Positions 47,183 to 56,648 of a stretch of DNA of 64,000 bases are shown one piece after another. The stretch is from the NCBI RefSeq assembly GCF_900102105.1, contig NZ_FNBB01000003.1:310001-374000 (forward strand), read 5' to 3'. Numbering within the stretch: position 1 is the first letter of the stretch; every line of letters begins with the position of its first letter. Below the pieces are notes generated by a model. It was not told where the DNA came from, searched no databases, and saw only the letters and a list, made by a program, of their open reading frames with translations. This stretch comes from Agrobacterium pusense. Lineage in GTDB: Bacteria; Pseudomonadota; Alphaproteobacteria; Rhizobiales; Rhizobiaceae. The translations under genes and the position numbers were made by a program.

Positions 47183-48304
47183 TTAACGGGCCAAGGTTGC
47201 ACTTAAATGTCTGCGGGATGCCGAATTGACGACATTCTCTCCCCAGGCGAGCACGGGTGCTAAAACAAAACGATTGGCGGCCAGGCCGCATGTGATGGCC
47301 AAGAGGACAGAAATAGCCATAACGATGGATGGGGACAGCGATGTATTGGCTGGCGTAAACCCGATCCTGTCGAGAGCCGCATAGACGGACGGATGACACA
47401 GAAAAATGGCGTAGCTTGCACCGCCGAGGGGCGCCAGCCGATTGAGGACAGGCCTCTTCATCGCCGAAACCGCAAGGAAAACCGTCATGCCTGTGCCGTA
47501 GCTGATGGCGTAGCGATACCAGGTCTCCTCGAAGCCGTAGTCATGCGAATAGGCCAGGAGGCAGATGGGGAGAAGCATTGCGTAGAAAGTGCCGACCGCA
47601 ATCCAGGCACAATATCGACTGTCGCGGTTGCGCCCGGCATCTGACGCCTTCCACAGCGATGCCAGAAAGCACACACCCACCATCAGCGGCAGGGCAACCG
47701 GCATCTTGATGCCGAGCTTGTATCTTACGAGGGAGAGAATTGCCGCAAAACCAAAAAGCGCAACTGTTGCAGCCGTCACCACCCGCAAATCGGCTGCTCG
47801 TCCCATCAGGAACAGCAGCACGCACAGCGCGTAAAAAGTCAGATTGATCTGCAGGGTCCAGTAGAGCCCCATGACATTTTCTGTCATGAAAAAGCCCTGC
47901 AGCATCGTGGCGTTGATGGCGACGACATGGGCCGGGAATATCTTGCCGGGGTCATCCCAGGGCAGCAGCACGCCGAAAAAAAGTGACAGCCAGTAGGCGG
48001 GATAAAGATGGAAAAACCGATGCAGTACAAAGGCGGTAAGCGGTTTCCGATACCGCATGGCGGCACTTTGCAGCGATGAGAGAATGAAGTAACCGCCGAG
48101 CGCGAACAGCACGATCACGCCGAATTTGCCGACATCGAGAAAAACCTTGGTGACATCGAAAAGGGCCCGGGTCACTCCATCAGTATCGCCACGATTGTGC
48201 ATCTTCAGCGCCAGATGAGAATAAGCAACGCAAACTGCGGCAAGACCGCGCAACATGTCGAGATTGTAGTTTCTCGGAAGCTTTCCGCTACTTTGAGAAG
48301 ACAT
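47183..48304 (-). CDS. Acyltransferase family 3 (OafA-like), second copy
   Basis: A 373-aa AT3 membrane acyltransferase with about 10 helices: NLDMLRGLAAVCVAYSHLAL at the start (RG and His of the family) and KFGVIVLFALGGYFI, where the usual FFxISGF reads LFALGGYF. Probably modifies the cluster's polysaccharide with an acyl group. It differs clearly from the 44.6-kb copy, so the two likely act at different positions. Its leader carries the AT-rich motif. Confidence 0.88.
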   Translation of the reverse strand: MSSQSSGKLPRNYNLDMLRGLAAVCVAYSHLALKMHNRGDTDGVTRALFDVTKVFLDVGKFGVIVLFALGGYFILSSLQSAAMRYRKPLTAFVLHRFFHLYPAYWLSLFFGVLLPWDDPGKIFPAHVVAINATMLQGFFMTENVMGLYWTLQINLTFYALCVLLFLMGRAADLRVVTAATVALFGFAAILSLVRYKLGIKMPVALPLMVGVCFLASLWKASDAGRNRDSRYCAWIAVGTFYAMLLPICLLAYSHDYGFEETWYRYAISYGTGMTVFLAVSAMKRPVLNRLAPLGGASYAIFLCHPSVYAALDRIGFTPANTSLSPSIVMAISVLLAITCGLAANRFVLAPVLAWGENVVNSASRRHLSATLAR

Positions 48305-48622
48305 GGGAATCCAAATTTTCTAAAATAAAATAATAAGATCAATGGTGCAGCGGCGGGGCTGCATATTGTTATGTTTTATATTCGAATATAATTAGCAACG
48401 GAGATTCTTTTTTGCAATACGGCATGAATTCCGCGGCGCCGCAAAAAAATCACTTGAAACGGCGGTGTTTTCGGTGCTCTTTAAGCCCGATATTCTGATG
48501 TTGATTTTTTAAATTGTTACTTCCTTCGGCCTGGTCGCCGCCCTTTCACGACCGTTCCTTTTGGTCGGTTCAGCGGTACCGGTGCGGAAATATAAATTTT
48601 AAAGGATATTGAGCGTAGCCCC
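48305..48622. promoter_or_regulatory. AT-rich divergent region between EPS acyltransferase and glycosyltransferase
   Basis: 318 bp without a gene. TCCAAATTTTCTAAAAT at 48310-48326 repeats the motif before the 44.4-kb gene; AAATTTTAAAGGA near 48595-48608 lies before the plus-strand transferase. The stretch is strongly AT-rich in two blocks (48310-48420 and 48480-48610). Likely the shared control region of two diverging EPS units. Confidence 0.5.
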
Positions 48623-49846
48623 ATGCGAATCCTCCATCTCAGCAGTCTTTACCCGCCGCATATCGTCGGTGGATGCGAACGCTCGGTCGAGCATCTGGCA
48701 GAGGAACTGGTTGCCATGGGGCATACGGTGGGTGCCGCCTGCATAGAGCGCCAGGCCGAGGCGAAGTCGGTGCGCAATGGCGTCAGCGTCTACCGCATGT
48801 TCCACAACAATGATTTCTGGCTGGAAGACTGGCCGCAATATACGCCGCAGCAAAGGCGGATGCAGAAGATCAGGCAACAATGGAATTTCAACGTCGAGAA
48901 GCAATTCGAGGCGGTTCTTGACGATTTCAGGCCCGATGTCCTCAACACGCATTCGTTGCTCGATGTTACCACGCTGGTGTGGCGGGCGGCGCATAAGCGC
49001 CGCATTCCGATCGTGCATACGATTTGCGAATATGACCTGCTATGCGGCAACGCCGCCATGTTCAAAGGTGGCAAACCCTGCGACCATATTCATCTGGGCT
49101 GTCAGGTGGTGAATTTCACAAAGAAATTCACACAGCGTTATATCGGCGCGGTCGCTAGCGTCGGTACGGAAATCCTCAGGACGCATGTCAATCACGGGCT
49201 TTTCCACCATATTCCGGAAAGCCTGCGGCGCGTCATATTTTATTCCTGCACGGTCCCGGAAGGCGACCCCGTGGCGCGACGACAGATCGACCGCAGCGGC
49301 CAGCCCATGACCTTCGGTTACATAGGCCGCATCAATACGGAGAAAGGCGTCGGCAACATGGTCGATGCTTTCAGGGAAATCGGTCATGGCAACTGGCGCT
49401 GTCTGGTGGCGGGCCACGCGATGGACGATTCCATTGAGCGCTTCAAGGCGCAGGCCGGCGATCTGCCGATCGAATTCATCGGCTGGGCGAAACCGAAGGA
49501 GTTTTTCGAACAGATCGATGTTCTCATCGTTCCCTCGTTCTGGGCAGAACCCTCACCACGCACGATCTATGAGGCCTATGCGATGGGCGTGCCGGTCATC
49601 GGCGCCGCCTCCGGCGGCATTCCGGAACTGATCGGCGAGACCAATCATGACTGGCTGTTCGAACCCGGCAATGCTGCCGATCTGGCTGCCCGTATCCGCC
49701 GGGTGCTGACACTGTCACGCGAGCAATTGCCGACGGAAGCCGACTTCGGAAATATTGTCGAGGAATCCACTTCACGTCGGGTAGGCGAGAATTATGTGAA
49801 ACTCTATGAGGACGTCCTGGCAAAAAGCAGGGTCGCGGCGGCATGA
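48623..49846 (+). CDS. Glycosyltransferase family 4
   Basis: A 407-aa GT-B transferase: MRILHLSSLYPPHIVGGCERSVE, HTICEYDLLCGNAAMF, FGYIGRINTEKGVGNM donor region and SFWAEPSPRTIYEAYAMGVPVIGAASGG (E-x7-E). Same plan as the transferase at 37662-38867, probably a diverged duplicate. Likely adds one sugar of the repeat unit. It is 73 bp upstream of the flippase gene on the same strand. Confidence 0.92.
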   Translation: MRILHLSSLYPPHIVGGCERSVEHLAEELVAMGHTVGAACIERQAEAKSVRNGVSVYRMFHNNDFWLEDWPQYTPQQRRMQKIRQQWNFNVEKQFEAVLDDFRPDVLNTHSLLDVTTLVWRAAHKRRIPIVHTICEYDLLCGNAAMFKGGKPCDHIHLGCQVVNFTKKFTQRYIGAVASVGTEILRTHVNHGLFHHIPESLRRVIFYSCTVPEGDPVARRQIDRSGQPMTFGYIGRINTEKGVGNMVDAFREIGHGNWRCLVAGHAMDDSIERFKAQAGDLPIEFIGWAKPKEFFEQIDVLIVPSFWAEPSPRTIYEAYAMGVPVIGAASGGIPELIGETNHDWLFEPGNAADLAARIRRVLTLSREQLPTEADFGNIVEESTSRRVGENYVKLYEDVLAKSRVAAA

Positions 49847-49919
49847 CGGGCCGCCGACGGCGCGAGCCTGCTCCCGATGCCGTGGGTGAAGGGTTGAACA
49901 GGCCGCACTGGAGCCGGCC

Positions 49920-51392
49920 ATGTTGAAAACGAAGGACGATACCCCCGGCCTTGAGAGGCGTTCGGTCACGAGCGCCATGTGGAGCGCCGTCGGCGGTTAC
50001 GGCAATGTCTTCCTCTCATTTGCAGTTTTTCTTATCCTCGCGCGTCTGCTGACGCCGGATGAGTTTGGCCTCGTCGCCATCGCCACGGTTTTTGTCGATA
50101 TCATTCTCGTCATCGCGCGCGGCGGATTGCCGGAGGCGGTGGTGCAGCGGCCTCAACTTGAAGAAGACTATGCGGATACAGCCTTCTGGTTCTCCCTTGG
50201 CTGGGGCGCTACCTTATGCGTTGCGCTGTCCGTGGCGGCACCGTTCCTCGCCGGCCTGTTCGAGCTCGCGGAACTCGGCCCTGTGTTGATGGCGCTTTCT
50301 GCGGTGCTCCTGATCATGGGTGCCGGCAGTATCCATGAGGCCCGGCTGCAGCGGGCGTTCGCGTTTCGAAAGCTGGCAATGCGGGCGATTTTTTCCAACA
50401 TGCTCGCCGGGGCCATTGCCATAGTTCTTGCCCTCCAGGGATGGGGCATATGGGCCATGGTGGCCCAGCGCCTGCTGGCCAGTATCGCAACGACGATCAT
50501 GAACTGGCTCGCATCAGGCTGGATGCCGCGCCGCCGTTTCGTCAGGCATTACGCGGCTGACCAATGGAGTTTCGGGTCCAGAATTTTCTCGGCCAGCTTC
50601 CTGCTCGCCATGAACCTCAGACTTCAGGAACTGATCGCGGCCATGTTCCTGACGCCGGCTGCCGTGGGTTACATCAGGCTTTCCTGGCGCTGTATCGATC
50701 TTGTCAGCCAGTTCGCCGTTATTCCTTTCGGTTCGGTGGCCATGGCGACCTACTCGCAGGCCCATGCACAGAAAGGCTCGGTGGAAGAGGCCTGTCTCGG
50801 TTTCATCCGCTTTTCGGGCCTTCTCGCATTTCCCTGTTTTGCCGGCATGGCAGCGGTCGCGCCTATATTCATTCCAGTATTGTTTGGCGAGAACTGGAAA
50901 CCCGCGGTGCCGGTGCTGCAAATCCTCTGCCTCATTGCCATACCCTTCGTGGTGGAATCCTTCACCTGGGGTGTTCTGGCGGCGATCAAAAGGCCAGGGC
51001 TCAATCTCAAAATTTCGGTCCTGCAATTGCTCGCCGGTATCGGACTGAGTTTCCTTGCCGCCCCTTTCGGTCTTTATCCTGTCGCCTGGGCGCATGTCGC
51101 GAAAGTATACGGCGTCTGGCCAGTGGGTGTTTTTTATACCCAGCGTTACGGCGGCGTAGAATTCCAGAAAATCATGAGGGTCATTGCCATCCCGCTCGGT
51201 GCATCGATCGTCATGGGAGCGTCCGTATTTGGATTGGAGCAGGTCATCGAGGGGAGATTGCCTCCGATCATCTCTCTCGCATGTCTGGTCGTGGTGGGCG
51301 CCTGCATCTACGCGGCGCTGATTTTCGCGGCCATGCCCGCGGTCGCGAAAACCTCGGTGGTAGAGTTGCGCAAAATTCTGTCGCGCCGCTGA
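49920..51392 (+). CDS. Wzx-type polysaccharide flippase (MOP superfamily)
   Basis: A 490-aa membrane protein with about 14 helices, of the lipopolysaccharide-biosynthesis/WzxC type. Marks are ARLLTPDEFGLVAIATVF and GGLPEAVVQR near the N-terminus, and YIRLSWRCIDL, AVVPILFxGENWKPAVPVLQIL-like central parts. It moves undecaprenyl-linked repeat units to the periplasm. It shares a unit with the upstream transferase and converges on a GT2 gene. Confidence 0.92.
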   Translation: MLKTKDDTPGLERRSVTSAMWSAVGGYGNVFLSFAVFLILARLLTPDEFGLVAIATVFVDIILVIARGGLPEAVVQRPQLEEDYADTAFWFSLGWGATLCVALSVAAPFLAGLFELAELGPVLMALSAVLLIMGAGSIHEARLQRAFAFRKLAMRAIFSNMLAGAIAIVLALQGWGIWAMVAQRLLASIATTIMNWLASGWMPRRRFVRHYAADQWSFGSRIFSASFLLAMNLRLQELIAAMFLTPAAVGYIRLSWRCIDLVSQFAVIPFGSVAMATYSQAHAQKGSVEEACLGFIRFSGLLAFPCFAGMAAVAPIFIPVLFGENWKPAVPVLQILCLIAIPFVVESFTWGVLAAIKRPGLNLKISVLQLLAGIGLSFLAAPFGLYPVAWAHVAKVYGVWPVGVFYTQRYGGVEFQKIMRVIAIPLGASIVMGASVFGLEQVIEGRLPPIISLACLVVVGACIYAALIFAAMPAVAKTSVVELRKILSRR

Positions 51393-51429
51393 AGCGGGGC
51401 ATTGCAGACTATTTCGCCGTCGTGTCCCA

Positions 51430-52392
51430 TCAGGAAAAGGGCAGCGCCCGCAATTTTTCAGGACCGGGAGAGACAGGCCGCGGGCGCAGAATATCCCGGA
51501 ATGCGGCCGGGTGACGGATGGTTTTTAGGGCAAGAGCCAGCAATTGCCTGTTTTTATAGAGCTTTACCATCTCGGCTTTCACCGGTTCCCGGCGTTGCGA
51601 CAGATTAAGACGCGCCCTTCGCTCAAGAAGGGCGTTGCGCCCGCCGTCCCCCTGCTGCAGCCGCTCGATGAGCATGTCACTCGAGGCGAGTAAGTGCGCA
51701 TTATTGACGACTGTCTGCGATGTCGAACGCTGACCCGATACTGCGCCGGTGGGCGTGGTGTATAGATAGAGCGCCTCATCAAGAATGGCTGCCCTGCAGC
51801 CGGTGAGAATCAATTCGGCATAAAGAAGAAAATCCTCGCCGACGCGAAATGTGTCGTGGTAGCGAAGATTATTCTCCGTAAGCAATTGCTTGCGAAAAAC
51901 AGGCTTCAGCCATCCCGCGTGGCTGTGCCGGCCTGGGCCATCGTTCTCGCAGAGACTCCGAATTGTCCATTTCGAAAGCGCGTTCTCCATCGCAAAGGCG
52001 GGGCCAACGATGGTATCGGCCCCGAGGTCGTAAAGCAGGAGATTGTCAGCGATCATATCGAGGCCGACACGGTCGGATATTTCCGCCAGCCTTTTCAATC
52101 GATCGGGAAGGTAGGCGTCATCGGCATCGAGAAGCGCGATCCATTCTCCCCGTGCATGCTCGATGCCGGCGTTGCGGCATGCGGCCGGGCCCGCATTTTT
52201 CGGCTGGCGCAAGACCCGGAAGCGCGGGTCGCGCGCAGCGTGGACGTCTGCCATCTCCGCCGTACCGTCGGTGGAAGCGTCGTCGATGATGAGGGCTTCC
52301 CAGTCACCGAAGCTCTGTTGGCCAAGGCTTTCTAGTGAGCGCGCCAGGGTTTTTTCGGAGTTGAAGGCCGGAACGAGAATGGAATAACGCAT
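51430..52392 (-). CDS. Glycosyltransferase family 2 (GT-A)
   Basis: A 320-aa GT-A transferase: ILVPAFNSEKTLARSLESL start, the nucleotide site IIDDASTDGT, and the DxD-type LLDADDAYLPDRL, followed by GEDFLLYAELI (catalytic ED). A soluble or membrane-associated enzyme adding a sugar to the repeat unit. No membrane helices, so not a processive synthase. Monocistronic on the minus strand. Confidence 0.92.
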   Translation of the reverse strand: MRYSILVPAFNSEKTLARSLESLGQQSFGDWEALIIDDASTDGTAEMADVHAARDPRFRVLRQPKNAGPAACRNAGIEHARGEWIALLDADDAYLPDRLKRLAEISDRVGLDMIADNLLLYDLGADTIVGPAFAMENALSKWTIRSLCENDGPGRHSHAGWLKPVFRKQLLTENNLRYHDTFRVGEDFLLYAELILTGCRAAILDEALYLYTTPTGAVSGQRSTSQTVVNNAHLLASSDMLIERLQQGDGGRNALLERRARLNLSQRREPVKAEMVKLYKNRQLLALALKTIRHPAAFRDILRPRPVSPGPEKLRALPFS

Positions 52393-52724
52393 GAAGCCTC
52401 TTGCAGTTGGCTGGCCCTGGACCTGAAGCGACGACCGAGCGGGTTATCTGCTGCTGCGGTTTCGCGTGCGAGGCTTGTGGGAAACGCCCGCGGAGCCTCA
52501 TCGGGGATCAGGGAAAGTGTTCCTGTTTGTATCGGCAGGTCTGACGGGGGCGTCCTGAATGTTTAAATTATGGCCGGTTTTTCCCGGAAATATGCGGCGG
52601 TCATTTTAAGTATCCATCTTTTTTAAAGGCAATTTTCTTCAGGAATAAAGTGAAATTTCTCTCGTCAAAACAATAAACGGTTATTCAAACGACATGTTGT
52701 ATGGCGGTGACAGAAGCGACGGGG
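52393..52724. other. 332-bp intergenic stretch, AT-rich in its right half
   Basis: No coding frame or RNA gene seen. From about 52560 to 52690 it is AT-rich, with T- and A-runs, like the other EPS leaders. It follows the phosphatase stop and precedes the GT2 start on the minus strand, so it probably holds the GT2 promoter. Confidence 0.5.
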
Positions 52725-53516
52725 TTACACGATAATCGAAAGACCCGATTCCACGATCTTCAGGACCGTCAGCCTGCCGGTGGTAAAAGCACCGGTATCG
52801 ATGCCTACCCGTTGCGGCCCGGTTTCCGGTTCCGTCACCGGCGTGTGGCCATGGATGACAAGGAGGTCCAGTCCCGCGCCCTGCGACAGAAAAGGTTCCC
52901 TGATCCACAGCATGTCCTCATCGGTCTGCGCTTCGAGCGGCAGACCCGGACGCAGGCCGGCATGCACAAAAATATAGGGCCCGATGCGGGCGTAGATCGG
53001 CAGATTGGCCAAAAGCTGGCGGTGAGTCTGGGGAATGGCGCCCAGCAGGGCATCCTTGAAGGGTTGAACCCTCAGGCGGCCCTTTTCAATGAAATAATCA
53101 ATATCCACACCATAGGACAGAAGCGTCTGGCGACCGCCGAAATCCAGCCAGTGCATGTTTTCGCGCGGGTTTTCGAGAAAGTCGCTGAACAACTGCTCGT
53201 GATTGCCGCACAGCGCGATGCGGCGCAGTGGCGCAGGCGGCGGCCGCAGCAGATGTTCGAGAACCCCACAGGAATCGCGTCCGCGATCGACATAATCGCC
53301 GAGCAGCACGACAAGGGCGGGAGAGGGGTCGCCGGCCAGATCCGCAAGGATTTTTTGTTCTGCCTGCAAAAGCAGATCGAGACTGCCGTGCACATCGCCG
53401 ATGGCATAGATCGGAAAGGATGTCAGCCTGTCGCCGAGCTCAACTCTGCGCCGTCTCCGCGCCTCGCGGGGGGCTGGTTGTTTACGACCGCGAATCCAGT
53501 TGAGCACCTTGGGCAT
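52725..53516 (-). CDS. PPP-family serine/threonine protein phosphatase (metallophosphoesterase)
   Basis: A 263-aa cytosolic phosphoesterase with all PPP motifs: GDVHG (40-44), GDYVDRG (73-79), GNHE (104-107), FVHAGLRPG and HGHT near the end. Bacterial PPPs of this size (PrpA/PrpB, ApaH relatives) dephosphorylate proteins or dinucleotides. A link to the tyrosine kinase of the EPS cluster is tempting, but no evidence shows it. Confidence 0.88.
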   Translation of the reverse strand: MPKVLNWIRGRKQPAPREARRRRRVELGDRLTSFPIYAIGDVHGSLDLLLQAEQKILADLAGDPSPALVVLLGDYVDRGRDSCGVLEHLLRPPPAPLRRIALCGNHEQLFSDFLENPRENMHWLDFGGRQTLLSYGVDIDYFIEKGRLRVQPFKDALLGAIPQTHRQLLANLPIYARIGPYIFVHAGLRPGLPLEAQTDEDMLWIREPFLSQGAGLDLLVIHGHTPVTEPETGPQRVGIDTGAFTTGRLTVLKIVESGLSIIV

Positions 53517-53725
53517 AGCTGCCGATACTGTCTCCCTTACACGAGGTCAAGAGCGTTGGAAGCTGATGCCGCGTCACCCGCCCGAGACAGGAAGTGCCCG
53601 GTCAGAATCGCGCTCCCGGCCCCTGCCGGAGGGCTTCGCCAGAAGCGGTTTTTGCGCGGCGGGGCCTCGATCGGCGAGCGGCAGGATACTCTTTTTCGCC
53701 TGCAAAGACCATGTGTGCGTCAGAC

Positions 53726-54331
53726 CTAGAGTTTCAGCCAGACACGCGGGTTTTCGTGCGACTGGATCTTGATCCATTTCAGATCCACGGACTTCCACGG
53801 TTTGACGACATTGGTGCGATTGTCCAGCACCAAATCCCCTTCAGTGGTGCTGACCACCAGAACCGCGTGGCCGACACCGCTCGGCGTGCGGGCGGTGGCG
53901 ATGCGCAGGGCGCCGGAAGGCCAGCCGGCACGCAGCAGGCGCTGCCGCTTGCTCACCGCATAGTCATCGCAATCACCGCTTGTCGGGTTCAGCTTCCATT
54001 CGTCTTCGCCCTCCAGTTCGCCAACATAGGTTATTGCGGTGTTGATCTCGGAGTTGATGCGCTGAAGCTCCACGCGTTTCTGTTTGGTCAGTTCGATCGT
54101 GTCACGATCACCAATGCGCACGCATTGGTCGGCGGCATTGTCGCAGAATTTGGCAAAGGCGATCGGCGCGATCGTGGGACGGCTTGTCGTCATGAATTGG
54201 CCGGGCCGCGAGGCCGACGGGTTTTTCGCGAGGCCGCCGAGCTGAACGGCCGGTGCCGTCGTCGCCACGCCTGCCGCCACGCCGATGGCAATGGCCAGAC
54301 TTGCCGCCACACGGGTTGTTTTCTTCGCCAT
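53726..54331 (-). CDS. Transglutaminase-like cysteine peptidase (BTLCP)
   Basis: A 201-aa exported protein: signal peptide (about 1-28), then the BTLCP papain-like fold with triad Cys121 (SGDCDDYA), His155 (GVGHAVLV) and Asp170 (VLDNRT). These bacterial transglutaminase-like peptidases (LapG relatives) often process surface adhesins; no adhesin or LapD-like partner is in the window. Length is normal. Confidence 0.9.
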   Translation of the reverse strand: MAKKTTRVAASLAIAIGVAAGVATTAPAVQLGGLAKNPSASRPGQFMTTSRPTIAPIAFAKFCDNAADQCVRIGDRDTIELTKQKRVELQRINSEINTAITYVGELEGEDEWKLNPTSGDCDDYAVSKRQRLLRAGWPSGALRIATARTPSGVGHAVLVVSTTEGDLVLDNRTNVVKPWKSVDLKWIKIQSHENPRVWLKL

Positions 54332-54451
54332 GTTCTTGCCCCTGCACAGTTGTTTTCCTTATGCCCGGGAACATAGCGATGCTTTCTTGCAGGCCATTTA
54401 AGTCGATAGATTGCTTTTTAGTGAAATCCCATTTTTCTCGCGGGAATGCCA

Positions 54452-54751
54452 TCAGTTGCAGCGTGTTCGGCCTTCGGCGTCGACGATACATGTCTGCTGC
54501 GGCACGCTGGTTCTCCGGTCGCGCCGCGTGTCCGGGGAGACGCGGCCGGCGGGCGGCCTGTCGTAACTGCGGGGCACTTCGAAATTTCGCCCGCCTATCG
54601 TTCCCTGCGCACCACCGCGGCCATCCGGCGCGATCTCGAAATTCTGATATTGCTGGGCAAGTGCCGAACCCGCCAGGCAAGCGGCAAAGATCCATGCGCC
54701 GCTCGCAAGGGCCGCCCGAAATGCTGCTGTTGGGTGCCGATGCGCGGTCAT
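54452..54751 (-). CDS. Small exported hypothetical protein
   Basis: A 99-aa protein with an N-terminal signal peptide (about 1-32, ending GSALA-QQ) and a basic, proline- and arginine-rich mature part ending in two cysteines (TCIVDAEGRTRCN), possibly a disulfide. Function unknown. Downstream of a 312-bp gap; 120 bp before the BTLCP gene on the same strand. Confidence 0.65.
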   Translation of the reverse strand: MTAHRHPTAAFRAALASGAWIFAACLAGSALAQQYQNFEIAPDGRGGAQGTIGGRNFEVPRSYDRPPAGRVSPDTRRDRRTSVPQQTCIVDAEGRTRCN

Positions 54752-55063
54752 TCCGTTTCCTCCGGGGCGCGCGAATGGTCGTCGCCGGCAGCGCCGTTTT
54801 CATCTCGCCGTATCGCTGATCATATCATTGATGCTGCAGCTATCGTGAGAAGGATTTGAGGGTTCCGGCGCATGGAATCGCCCGCCGCTGTCTCGTCGTG
54901 CGGCCGCCCGATCCATCGGCCTCTGCCTGCCTCACCGGAACATAAAAGGGCCTTTTTCCCGCTGAAAAATTAAGCTCTTCTCCGCTGCATTTATAGGCTT
55001 CACAATCCTGTAACAACGGACCTAATATACAAGTGCAGATGCCGAATCGCTCAGGAGAAGCCC
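54752..55063. promoter_or_regulatory. 312-bp divergent region before HNH gene
   Basis: No gene seen. The right end, 54955-55063, is AT-richer and ends with AGGAGAAG before the TTG start of the HNH nuclease; it should hold that promoter. The left part should hold the promoter of the 99-aa exported protein. No clear operator. Confidence 0.5.
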
Positions 55064-55621
55064 TTGACGATTGCAGTTTCACCACAGGCCCTGCCGGCGC
55101 TCGTTCTGAACGCAGACTATAGGCCGCTGAGTTATTATCCCTTGTCGTTATGGTCCTGGCAGGACGCGATCAAGGCCGTCTTTCTAGACCGTGTGAACAT
55201 CATTGCAGAATATGATCATGCGGTGTCGTCACCCAGCTTTTCCATGCGGCTGCCGAGCGTCGTCAGCCTCAAGACCTATGTGCAGCCCACCCGCAACCCC
55301 GCTTTCACACGCTTCAACGTCTTCCTGCGGGACAAGTTTGAATGCCAGTATTGCGGGACACGGGACGAATTGACCTTCGACCATGTGATTCCCCGCGCGC
55401 ATGGCGGCGAAACCACCTGGCACAATGTCGTGGCGGCGTGCTCTCCCTGCAACCTTAAAAAAGGCAGCAAGCTTCCCAAACAGGCGGGCATGTTCCCGGC
55501 GCAGAAGCCTTTCCAGCCGACGGTTCAGGACCTGCACAATAATGGGCGTCTGTTTCCGCCCAATTATCTGCATGAAAGCTGGATGGACTATCTTTACTGG
55601 GACACCGAGCTGCAGCCCTGA
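55064..55621 (+). CDS. HNH endonuclease
   Basis: A 185-aa HNH-family nuclease with TTG start after AGGAGAAG. The domain shows CQYC, FDHVIPRAHGG, HNVVAACSPCN and the paired CxxC zinc cysteines. This stand-alone type is highly conserved in Rhizobiales, next to housekeeping genes, and is not part of a visible mobile element. Its biological substrate is unknown. Converges on dsbB with a 29-bp gap. Confidence 0.9.
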   Translation: MTIAVSPQALPALVLNADYRPLSYYPLSLWSWQDAIKAVFLDRVNIIAEYDHAVSSPSFSMRLPSVVSLKTYVQPTRNPAFTRFNVFLRDKFECQYCGTRDELTFDHVIPRAHGGETTWHNVVAACSPCNLKKGSKLPKQAGMFPAQKPFQPTVQDLHNNGRLFPPNYLHESWMDYLYWDTELQP

Positions 55622-55650
55622 GCTTTCAGGACTGCAAGGCGGTTTTCCGC

Positions 55651-56166
55651 TTAGCGGCTTTTACGGCTTGCGCCGAAAAAGGCGACTGCCGCAAGTGCCA
55701 GACTTGCGATGACATTCCATCCGGCGAACGACAGGCCGAGGACGCGAAGTGCTGCATCATTGCAGGAAGGCGCCTTGATGGCGTTGAGGTTGCCCAACAG
55801 GTCGCCGGCATTGGTCGTGATGGAAGGCGCCCCGGTGGCGCAGGTAATCGGCCCCGCCCAGAAACCCCATTCCACACCCGCATGATAGACGCCGAGGCCG
55901 GCCCCGATCAGCATGGCCACGCCGATAAGGGCAAGAAGCAGCCGTGTTATTTGAACCGGCAATTTGAAAATGCTGGATGCAATGGCCAAGATGCCAAGCG
56001 GAATGGCATAATAATAGGGATCGCGCTGTAGCAGGCACAGCGCGCAGGGCGTGTAACCGCCAATATGCTGGAAACCGAGGGCTGAGCCGACGGTAAAGAT
56101 CATTCCCGCCGTGACGCCAAGAGCGGCGAGTGTGCGGCTGTTATCGGCGGATGTCGCATTGGCCAT
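55651..56166 (-). CDS. dsbB: Disulfide bond formation protein B
   Basis: A 171-aa inner-membrane protein with four helices and the periplasmic CALC redox pair (about 41-44, TPCALCLLQR), followed by a second cysteine pair around residues 107-135 (ITCATG, PSCND). DsbB re-oxidises DsbA and passes electrons to quinone. A standard member of the alphaproteobacterial DsbB family. Confidence 0.93.
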   Translation of the reverse strand: MANATSADNSRTLAALGVTAGMIFTVGSALGFQHIGGYTPCALCLLQRDPYYYAIPLGILAIASSIFKLPVQITRLLLALIGVAMLIGAGLGVYHAGVEWGFWAGPITCATGAPSITTNAGDLLGNLNAIKAPSCNDAALRVLGLSFAGWNVIASLALAAVAFFGASRKSR

Positions 56167-56430
56167 GTAAATTTCCCCAAACTTCGCGAAGAAGCAGATA
56201 TCCCGAACGGGCTTTCAAAAAGGCGGGCGTGATGGCGAAATTAAGTCGCCGATCTCTATGAATGTTACGGGATTCGTCTAATCCAGTCCTCTGCAACTGG
56301 CAAATGAAAGCCTGGTAAGAAACGGAGGCGGATAAGCAAGCTTTCGTGAGGACACCAGCCTCTACGCAATCCATCGAAACGGCTTTGAAAAAAGCACCTG
56401 GAGCAGGGAAAAATCGAGATGGGTAGGTAA

Positions 56431-56515
56431 TGGTACCCCAAGCCGGGATCGAACCAGCACTCCTTTCGGAACCGCATTTTGAGTGCGGCGCGTCTACCAA
56501 TTCCGCCATTGGGGC
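56431..56515 (-). tRNA. tRNA-Leu, anticodon CAA
   Basis: An 85-nt tRNA with encoded CCA. The acceptor stem GCCCCAA pairs with TTGGGGT; D-arm, anticodon stem CCGCA/TGCGG around loop CTCAAAA (anticodon CAA), a long class II variable arm (TTCCGAAAGGAGT) and T-arm GGTTCGATCCC are all clear. Decodes UUG. No integrated element or attachment-site repeat is seen beside it. Confidence 0.95.
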
Positions 56516-56648
56516 AACGGTGGTAATGTCACGGCGTCTATCACGGGCGAGACCCTGCGTGCAACCCCAAAAGCTGGAAATTTGCGCGTTTGAGCGTGTA
56601 ACTTCGCGCCTTTCAAATGGCAGCTCATCGTTGCCATTCCCTGGAATT

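Noticed and set aside
56431..56515. tRNA-Leu as an integration site for an island
   Set aside because: No integrase, no repeat of the tRNA 3' end nearby, and flanking genes are ordinary.
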